A DNA stretch of 64,000 nt from Marinicellulosiphila megalodicopiae (GTDB taxonomy: Bacteria; Pseudomonadota; Gammaproteobacteria; Pseudomonadales; Natronospirillaceae): contig NZ_AP023087.1 of NCBI RefSeq assembly GCF_045862395.1, positions 3,782,001 through 3,846,000 on the forward strand, in the 5' to 3' direction. A program made the position numbers and the translations under genes. The notes under the pieces are model-generated. The model did not search any database. It saw only the letters and a list, made by a program, of their open reading frames with translations, and was not told the origin of the DNA. Shown in pieces: positions 53,852 through 61,121 of this stretch. The stretch's first letter is position 1. Each line of letters opens with the position of its first letter.

Positions 53852-56800
53852 CTATCGCTCTAATTCTTTACGGTAACGCACTAATTTAAGTGCACCTAGT
53901 TGACGTAGCATCACTTTTGGATCGCCATTTGATTCAATCATGGATTCGTTCATGCCAACAATGCTGCATGAGTAATCTTCAATTTCTTGCTCAGTTAATT
54001 CACCTAAGCTTGGGTTGTCTAGATCAATATCTTCATGCCCCACCCCTAACGCATAACGGAACATGTTACCTACAAAACATTCTTTAACGTTTTCTAGATC
54101 ACCTAATGTGTCTGACAGACCTTTAGAGCCAGTAAAACTTAATGACGTTGAAAAATCGTACATATTTTCAATGCCATATAATGTGCCCGTTGCATCTATA
54201 GTTTGGTTGTTTAAGTCCAATGTACGGTATCGGCCAATGGTGTCGTAATCTTCCATACCAAAACCTAAAGGATTGATAATTTCAGCATGACAACTGACAC
54301 AACCGTCACCCTGAGTTAATAAATGGTAGCGACGCGCGTTGGTCATGTTACCTGTTAACCAATCATTATCTAATTCAGCTTGAGCGGCATCTTCTGCGGC
54401 TTCTCGACCTACATTTACCCCTGCTGGAGGAGGGGGAATGTCTTGGCATAATAAACGTTCACGTACTGCAACGGCGCGGTAAATCGGCGACGCTTCATCG
54501 GCTGTAGCATAAGTAACATGGAACGCGCCTGTGGTTAATACACCTCCACGTTCGTTTTTGCCTGAAACCTTACTAAACCCATTGCCACTTACTGCATCTA
54601 GGTTGTAGTAGCCTGCCAATATGCTGTTTACAAAGGCGTAATCCGCATTATAAAACGACTCAATGCTTTGGGTTTCATCAAAAATAATATGCGTGAATAA
54701 TTCACGAACTTCTTGTGCCATGGCGCGACGAATTTCATCGGTAAGCTCTGGATAACGATCGGTGTCTTTCGCTTCGGTTAATACATCATCAGTGCCTAAC
54801 CATTGAGCGGCAAAGTTACCCATTCTTGTGATTGCTTTTGGATTGGCTAACAAACGATCAATTTGTAATGCAATTTGCGCATCTGTTTGTAATTCATTGT
54901 TTGCTGCTGCCTGCATTAATTGGTCATCAGGTGTGCTACCTGTATAGGTATAACTCAAATATGAAGCAATTTCATAAGGGGTTAATTCAAATGCGTCTGC
55001 ATCAGGTGAATTAGGTTTTAATTGCGCAGGGCCATATTCAAATTCATAAAATTCAATTTTGGAATCCGTAGGGGATTTATTAAATGAAAATTCAGATGAA
55101 TTGGTTAAATCTGGGAAGTAAAAGGAAATTGTTCTGAACTCTTCCCAATCTACTGTAATGGTTTCGTTATAACCACTGGCATTAATTGTGGTCTGAGGGT
55201 ATGAACCATCTGCACCCAACACTGCACGCATTGACACTTGTACCAATGTACCCTGTCCTGAATAGTTTAAATGCTTACCCATCTTAGCGGGCTGTGCACC
55301 ATTTGATGGGGTTGCACCAATTACTACGGAACCTGACACAGTTGATAGCTCTGGGAACGATTCACGTATGTCGGTAAAATCTGTTGCCAAATAAGCAGTA
55401 GAATTGCCAGCAAACTCGTATTGTCCGCCGTCGATTTCACTGGCCTTAACGGCTTTACCCTGCTCAGACCGATATAAAAAACCAGGAGATGTCAAAACTG
55501 ATGTCATACCCATTTCAAGGGCTACATTTAAGTCGCCTTCTGTATAGGTATCAGCAAATAACGCACGAATGGCATTAGATTCAACATTGGTTAAAGGACG
55601 ACGAAATGCTTTTGTTGCAAATCCATTAATAAACTCATCGGCACAGGCCTGAGTGTCCATACCCGAACAATCTGCCACACCTGCAAAGTTATTTTGTTTT
55701 GACCAAGCTGCCACTCGTTCTGCGTTAGTCATGTAGCTATCGATATGCACTTCGGTTGCACTGGCTTTTATGTTGTTACTAAACCCATGAATATACGTGT
55801 CATCGGGAATATCTTTTGATAAATCAAAATCAATACCGACTAAATCAGTCATTGAGTTTTGGTACTCTTCACGGGTTAATAATTTAATTTGTCGAGCACC
55901 GTATGTCAGGCGATCGCCACAGGCTAGCACTTCATGGATAATCGGCTCCCATGTTAATAAATACGCTTCAATGTCAGCGGCACATTGACCGGTACAGGCA
56001 TCTACATTGCCTACTGGCATTCTTAGTGATACTTCATCAAATATAGATTTTGAACCCACCAGATAAGCATTAATCACTAATGGATTATCACCCTCACCGG
56101 TGTCGCCATGACACAATGAACAATTTAATGTCACGCCGTCTTGTTTCACAGTGCCTTCGTATAATGCTTTTCCTCGCTCAATATCACCCACAAAAGCGCT
56201 GCCTGCTGATATAACCACGTCTTTACTGACACTATGGGTATCTGCACCGCTGGTTACAGTTAATGTAATGGTATGAGTGCCAGGTTGTGCGAAGGAGTAA
56301 TCTAAACTTTGTGAGGTATATAACACATCGGCTTGCTCGCCAAAATCCCACGAATAAGTGATATCGCCATCACCCGTTGAGGCAGTGGCATCCACAGATA
56401 CGGTCATTGCTGTTACTGATGTTGTAAAATTAGCATTTAGTACAACCGGTACTGACTCTACATTGATAGAAATCGAATCAGTGCCTTTGTTGTTAGTTAA
56501 CTGATTATCCAATACGCTCAATTCAATACTATGTTCTCCTATGGATATAAAGTCATAGGCTACCTCAGAAGTGTTAAAGGTTTTGCCATCAATCAACCAA
56601 GAGAATGTCAATGGATCGGAATCCGCATCCGTTGATCCGCTTGCTGATAACATTACTTGATGTCCATTTTGCTGAACTATTTCAATCACTGCTTCTGGTG
56701 CATTATTAGCAATATTTAGCGTTTGTTTATCATTATTTGAAAACTCTCCAGCGGACACAATTAACGAAACTATAAAGTCTCCGGAGTCTGAAAACGTATG

Positions 56801-57577
56801 ATCAAAACTGGCCTCTGAGTACATCGATCCATCACCAAGGGTCCAGCTATAAACCAAGGGATTGTTTGTTGTGGTTGAAGACCCTGTTGCATCTAGGCTT
56901 ACGACTCTGCCGTTAATTGTGCTTTCAAATTTCACTGTAACTTCAGCATCCGTTGGTCCGACAACCGCTGTAAATGCTTGAGTCACCGTTGAAGCAGCTA
57001 AGACGCCATTGACATCACTTAAGGTTAAACTGACTGTATAGTCTCCTGAAGCTAAATAGGTATGACTATGCGTGGAGGAATTTGAAGTAATGCCGTCACC
57101 AAAATCCCACAGATATTCAACGGTGGTTGAATCATCAAAGGAAGAGTTGGCTGCATTCACCATGATTGTATCCCCTGCTTGTTGCATCGTAAAAGCGGCA
57201 ACAATTGGATCAACTGTTTGTGTTTGAGTATTGGTCACCATCACTGTTTTTGTTAGTGTGGTTCTAGTTTGACCATCTGTAATGATCAATACCACATCAT
57301 AACTGCCATCTTCGGCATATTTATGATTTTCAATAGCAGCAGAACCTACAGCGGTTGTTTCATCACCAAAATCCCAAAAATAACTTAATTCACCAGTGGT
57401 GCTGCCAATTTGAACCACCTCAAAAGATACATTGCCCGTTGAAGCTTCAACATTTGCCATTACTTGGGTATTAGCAAATACATCACTGCTGTTATCTGGA
57501 TTAGGGGTTTCTATGGGTGTTCCACACCCAAACAACGCCAAAGACACTGCAAACGCTAGAAGATATCTTCCTATCAT
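53852..57577 (-). CDS. PKD-repeat DUF1587/1595/1592/1588/1585 haem-type lipoprotein (copy C)
   Basis: A 1241-aa lipoprotein with lipobox ALFGC. The ATG at 57577 has GTGAG upstream; a TTG six codons earlier has no ribosome site. Five PKD-like domains occupy about residues 35-470, followed by one haem motif (CSLCHGDTGEG), DUF1587 (RQIKLLTREEYQNSMTDLVG), DUF1595, DUF1592 (LTSPGFLYRSEQG), a beta-rich insert, DUF1588 (RGGVLTTGAFHVTY) and DUF1585 with CVSCHAEIINPLG. It lacks the extra CxxCH between PKD domains 4 and 5 found in A and B, so it probably carries two haems. Sequence identity to A and B is low in the PKD part and moderate in the C-terminal half. A long-standing paralogue. Confidence 0.88.
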   Translation of the reverse strand: MIGRYLLAFAVSLALFGCGTPIETPNPDNSSDVFANTQVMANVEASTGNVSFEVVQIGSTTGELSYFWDFGDETTAVGSAAIENHKYAEDGSYDVVLIITDGQTRTTLTKTVMVTNTQTQTVDPIVAAFTMQQAGDTIMVNAANSSFDDSTTVEYLWDFGDGITSNSSTHSHTYLASGDYTVSLTLSDVNGVLAASTVTQAFTAVVGPTDAEVTVKFESTINGRVVSLDATGSSTTTNNPLVYSWTLGDGSMYSEASFDHTFSDSGDFIVSLIVSAGEFSNNDKQTLNIANNAPEAVIEIVQQNGHQVMLSASGSTDADSDPLTFSWLIDGKTFNTSEVAYDFISIGEHSIELSVLDNQLTNNKGTDSISINVESVPVVLNANFTTSVTAMTVSVDATASTGDGDITYSWDFGEQADVLYTSQSLDYSFAQPGTHTITLTVTSGADTHSVSKDVVISAGSAFVGDIERGKALYEGTVKQDGVTLNCSLCHGDTGEGDNPLVINAYLVGSKSIFDEVSLRMPVGNVDACTGQCAADIEAYLLTWEPIIHEVLACGDRLTYGARQIKLLTREEYQNSMTDLVGIDFDLSKDIPDDTYIHGFSNNIKASATEVHIDSYMTNAERVAAWSKQNNFAGVADCSGMDTQACADEFINGFATKAFRRPLTNVESNAIRALFADTYTEGDLNVALEMGMTSVLTSPGFLYRSEQGKAVKASEIDGGQYEFAGNSTAYLATDFTDIRESFPELSTVSGSVVIGATPSNGAQPAKMGKHLNYSGQGTLVQVSMRAVLGADGSYPQTTINASGYNETITVDWEEFRTISFYFPDLTNSSEFSFNKSPTDSKIEFYEFEYGPAQLKPNSPDADAFELTPYEIASYLSYTYTGSTPDDQLMQAAANNELQTDAQIALQIDRLLANPKAITRMGNFAAQWLGTDDVLTEAKDTDRYPELTDEIRRAMAQEVRELFTHIIFDETQSIESFYNADYAFVNSILAGYYNLDAVSGNGFSKVSGKNERGGVLTTGAFHVTYATADEASPIYRAVAVRERLLCQDIPPPPAGVNVGREAAEDAAQAELDNDWLTGNMTNARRYHLLTQGDGCVSCHAEIINPLGFGMEDYDTIGRYRTLDLNNQTIDATGTLYGIENMYDFSTSLSFTGSKGLSDTLGDLENVKECFVGNMFRYALGVGHEDIDLDNPSLGELTEQEIEDYSCSIVGMNESMIESNGDPKVMLRQLGALKLVRYRKELER

Positions 57578-57761
57578 GATCAAACTCACTTTCAAATTTT
57601 CAAACCTTATATTTTAAAGATATCAGGATTTTAAAAGCGCATTAGTTATCAATCTTGCATTTGATTTATTTGATTATTATTTTTTTGAGACCTGGTTAAC
57701 ACTGTGTCACACAAAAGCATCCTATGCCTCAGTTCTGATATGCTGATTTATGTATTTCAAT

Positions 57762-58825
57762 GGCTATGTTTAACATTTTTGTTGCTACTAGCAAAATTCA
57801 TTTCACGATCTAACCTAAAGTTATAGATTAACTAAGGGTCGTAATATGAACCGCCAACAATTTCAAAAATTAATTAAACAAGCCGCTAAATTAGATCCGG
57901 AACAAAAACAAAAGCTTGTCCAAACACTAACATTGCAAGAAAACCCCATTTTAGAGCGTTTAGCAAAAGAGTGCATTTCTCATGGAAAGTGCATTCACTG
58001 CGAAAGTGAGCGTTTGCGAAAATACGGCAAAAGCAACGGCCGCCAGCGGTTTTATTGTAATCATTGTAAAAAGACGTTTGTTTGCACAAGAGGCAGCGCG
58101 TATTTTTATCAGCATAAAGCCGATGACTGGCAAGCCTATTTAGAGCACATGTTGGATCAAGACAGCATTCGGGTTTGTGCTAAAAAAGTGGGCATCAGTT
58201 CGGTGACGTCTTTTAACTGGCGCCACCGTTATATGAATGCAGCCGAAAACACCTTTGAAGACAGGCTTGAAGGCATTATTGAGGCTGACGAAACTTACTT
58301 TCGAGAATCTAAAAAAGGCGACAAACACCTTAATCGGCCAGCGCGAAAACGCGGCACAAAAGCCTCAACAAAAGGGCTTAATAATACAGATTGGGTGGCA
58401 GTATTAACCGCGATGGACCGGAATCATCACGAGTTTGATCATGTTTTAAAGCAGGTAACCGGTGACGAAATCGAGATGTATTTAGGCTCAAAAATTGTGG
58501 ATGAATCCATTTTATGTACTGACGGCCAGCCTGCGTATCATCGAATTTGTGAAAATCATCATTTGCATCATGTTGTGTTAACCAATGCGCGTACTAAAGA
58601 AGGCGTGTTTCATATTCAAAATATCAACAATTATCACTCACAATTGAAGCAGTGGTATTTAAAAATGCATGGTGTGGCGAGTAAGTATTTACCGAAATAT
58701 CTGGGCTGGCTTAGGATGCTGGCTTGGCATAAATATCAGGTGTTTTCTGAAAATTTAAATGAGCAGGAAAAATTGTTAGAATTCAAGCTGTTGCAGATAC
58801 AGCAACATAATTTTTAAACATAGCC
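57762..58825 (+). mobile_element. IS1595-family insertion sequence, intact
   Basis: A 1064-bp element. The left end reads GGCTATGTTTAACATTTTTG and the right end, read inward, GGCTATGTTTAAAAATTATG, giving imperfect inverted repeats of about 25 bp. An 8-bp direct repeat ATTTCAAT flanks it (57754-57761 and 58826-58833), the target duplication size of IS1595 elements. It sits in the gap between the copy C operon and the pectate lyase gene and interrupts no gene. Confidence 0.93.
57846..58817 (+). CDS. IS1595-family transposase
   Basis: A 323-aa DDE transposase. An N-terminal zinc-ribbon (CIHCESERLRKYG then RFYCNHCKKTF), a helix-turn-helix (VCAKKVGISSVTSFNW) and an ISXO2-like catalytic core are visible, with the first Asp in IIEADETYF, the second in CTDGQPAYH and a late N/H/E-type segment (INNYHSQLKQW). 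The stop overlaps the right inverted repeat. The frame is complete, so the element may still move. Confidence 0.93.
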   Translation: MNRQQFQKLIKQAAKLDPEQKQKLVQTLTLQENPILERLAKECISHGKCIHCESERLRKYGKSNGRQRFYCNHCKKTFVCTRGSAYFYQHKADDWQAYLEHMLDQDSIRVCAKKVGISSVTSFNWRHRYMNAAENTFEDRLEGIIEADETYFRESKKGDKHLNRPARKRGTKASTKGLNNTDWVAVLTAMDRNHHEFDHVLKQVTGDEIEMYLGSKIVDESILCTDGQPAYHRICENHHLHHVVLTNARTKEGVFHIQNINNYHSQLKQWYLKMHGVASKYLPKYLGWLRMLAWHKYQVFSENLNEQEKLLEFKLLQIQQHNF

Positions 58826-58904
58826 ATTTCAATGTAAAAAAAATACAAAACCAATAATTAATTAAAACACTGGCGACTTAAAATTCAACTATTTATACAA
58901 CCAT

Positions 58905-58932
58905 AAAAAAACCGACATTGAGTCGGTTTTTT
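58905..58932. terminator. Intrinsic terminator after the first pectate lyase gene
   Basis: AAAACCGAC/GTCGGTTTT stem with A- and T-runs, active on the minus strand for the pectate lyase gene. Confidence 0.85.
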
Positions 58933-58973
58933 AAATTCGTGATTATTAATTTTGAATTAAGCTAAACGCATTT

Positions 58974-60710
58974 TTACAAGTCGTATACATAATTTGAATC
59001 GATTGCATTCACACCTGAGTGCTTAAGTACATTTAGCTTTACGTCTTCAACAGCGTCCAGCACATAGGAATAATCTATGGTGACATTACCTGTTGTCACA
59101 ACGTTTGGACCGCCATTTAGTCGCTGGGCATCGGTTTCATTGCTCCAAGTGACTGAATCTGCAAAGTAATTACCTGAAACCTCCCAAAAGCCCACTGTAT
59201 CACTGTCCCAACTTACAATTGGATTTTGGACATTTTCAAAATAATTATTCTCAACACGTAATACCGCCCCCATACGAGAATTAATCCCAGAGCTTTTTAT
59301 TTGGTTATAGTAGTTATTAAACACATGCCCTTCACCAAAGCGTACCAAAGGCGCCCTTGAGTTAATGTTTTCAAAACGATTATGATGAAAGGTTATTTTT
59401 CGCTCTTTGTTTGATGCGGAATCACCATCGTCATGACCATGCAACGTTGCCCCCCAAGAATCGTGAAAATAGTTATAGGAGACTGTAATGTGATGTGCAC
59501 CGGATTTGGAATCTAATAAACCATCATGTAAGTCTTTTTCAGATTCGTTTTCAAAATTGAACGTGGCAAACAATTCATTGTGATCAATCCAAATATGATG
59601 CGTGGTTTCATCTTTGCCTTCAATATCGATTGCATCGTTAGGCGCGGGCACATTGCTAATTGTGAGATTTTGTACAATGACATTATTGGATTTATAAATG
59701 CGAATTCCAACGCCATCAAATACACCCCGATCATCAACCCCCACTATCGAAACATTTGCAGTATCTTTAATTAACACTGTTAGTAAACCTGAATTATTAG
59801 CAGGAGTCACTGTGCCATCAAGCAAAACAATCACGGGCACATTGTTATCTGCCGCCTCATTTATAAAGCCTTGAAGTTGATCACCAGTAGATGCGATTTT
59901 AATTTCTCCACCTGCACCACCGGTCGTACCACTATCTAATGTTGCGTATCCAATCAGTCCTTTGTCCCAAGAAACCCTCTCAATCTGAATCTCAGTATCA
60001 GTATTGGTATCAGTGCTTGTTTGAGTGCTTGTTTGAGTGTCGGTGTTATCTACTTCTGTTTGGGTTTGAGTATCAACTGGCTGCGCTTCACACACCCCCG
60101 TTGAAGATTGAGCCATTAACATTGCTCTATCTGATCCAAGCGTAATGTAGTCGATATTAGATAAACCATTTATATTGTCTGAAATTAACTCAAATTGCTG
60201 AGTGCCTTCAACAATGGATACAGACACTTCAATCTCCACCCAGTTAACCCAAGCTCCTGTATCAGGAAATTCAATAATATGACTCACACCTGTGGCAACC
60301 GCCGTACGTGAAGTGCCGCCATTATTGGCGTATCTGATAGTTAATGTTGCTTCACTGTCTGCCTTAGAAGAATAAAAATTCCAACCAATGCCTGAACCAA
60401 CGGCATTGGTAGCATTTAATGCACCACTGCCTTCAAACCCAGCATGGAACGATTCAATTTCAATATTTTCACAGGCCTGATAATTCAACTCATCTAATTT
60501 AATATTGGATAAAAATGCTATGTCAGTCTTTGTTTCTGTATGAGTGTCTGTTAAATCACTGGTTTGAGTGGTAGTTTTAGTATTGTCCCCCATACCAACA
60601 TCTAGGGTATCTGTACTTGTTACATCTTTTTTATCATCGGTTTGATCAGTGCAGCTTGAAGCAAAAAGCACTAAGATTAAACATGATGTAAGGAGAGATT
60701 TTATTTTCAT
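58974..60710 (-). CDS. Pectate lyase-like (PL1) lipoprotein with CBM-like module
   Basis: About 578 aa. The signal peptide MKIKSLLTSCLILVLFASSC ends in a lipobox; a start 13 codons upstream is also possible. Thr/Asp linkers (TDTHTETKTD and a TDTQTSTQTST run) surround a beta-sandwich module (about 80-200, with VNWVEIEVSV and LSNIDYITLG) of the CBM6/35 type. The catalytic domain is a right-handed beta-helix of polysaccharide lyase family 1 (about 255-575): IWIDHNELF, DGLLDSKSGAHHITVSYN and the SRAPLVRFGEGHVFNNYY segment with the catalytic arginine. It cleaves polygalacturonate-like chains by beta-elimination with calcium, at the cell surface. Confidence 0.88.
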   Translation of the reverse strand: MKIKSLLTSCLILVLFASSCTDQTDDKKDVTSTDTLDVGMGDNTKTTTQTSDLTDTHTETKTDIAFLSNIKLDELNYQACENIEIESFHAGFEGSGALNATNAVGSGIGWNFYSSKADSEATLTIRYANNGGTSRTAVATGVSHIIEFPDTGAWVNWVEIEVSVSIVEGTQQFELISDNINGLSNIDYITLGSDRAMLMAQSSTGVCEAQPVDTQTQTEVDNTDTQTSTQTSTDTNTDTEIQIERVSWDKGLIGYATLDSGTTGGAGGEIKIASTGDQLQGFINEAADNNVPVIVLLDGTVTPANNSGLLTVLIKDTANVSIVGVDDRGVFDGVGIRIYKSNNVIVQNLTISNVPAPNDAIDIEGKDETTHHIWIDHNELFATFNFENESEKDLHDGLLDSKSGAHHITVSYNYFHDSWGATLHGHDDGDSASNKERKITFHHNRFENINSRAPLVRFGEGHVFNNYYNQIKSSGINSRMGAVLRVENNYFENVQNPIVSWDSDTVGFWEVSGNYFADSVTWSNETDAQRLNGGPNVVTTGNVTIDYSYVLDAVEDVKLNVLKHSGVNAIDSNYVYDL

Positions 60711-61060
60711 CAATAAACCTGCAATTAAAGATAGGAACAATTTAAACATTGCTTCTTTTTAGTACAAAACACTTCAAGATTACCTTTATATAATCCAAAA
60801 AGAACAAAACAGTAACAATTACACATTAAAAAAACAATTAGCAAAACCAATTTAATAGAATTAGTTCAAGTAAATGTTAATGGCATTTTATTCACTGCTC
60901 GAATACGCTTTAATTTATCACTTAAAAATAGGCCTTTTAATTGATTGTGCATATTTTTTAATAGTTACAATTCTTAATTGTAATTCTAACTGTGAATTAC
61001 GCGGCATCCTAGTTAGTTTTTTTAGCACTTTTACATAAAATCTTACATTTTAAAAATATA
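60711..61060. other. Non-coding interval with promoter region
   Basis: About 350 AT-rich bases between the two lyase genes. It should carry the promoter of the gene ending at 58974. No gene or repeat seen. Confidence 0.45.
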
Positions 61061-61088
61061 AAAAACCCGACACTGAGTCGGGTTTTTA
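61061..61088. terminator. Intrinsic terminator after the double lyase gene
   Basis: AAAACCCGAC/GTCGGGTTTT stem with A- and T-runs, 30 bp beyond the stop. Confidence 0.85.
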
Positions 61089-61121
61089 TTAGCTTTCACT
61101 TAAGAGTGAAAGATTTAAATA

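Noticed and set aside
57762..58825. IS element disrupting the pectate lyase or copy C operon
   Set aside because: Both neighbours are complete; the element lies wholly between them.
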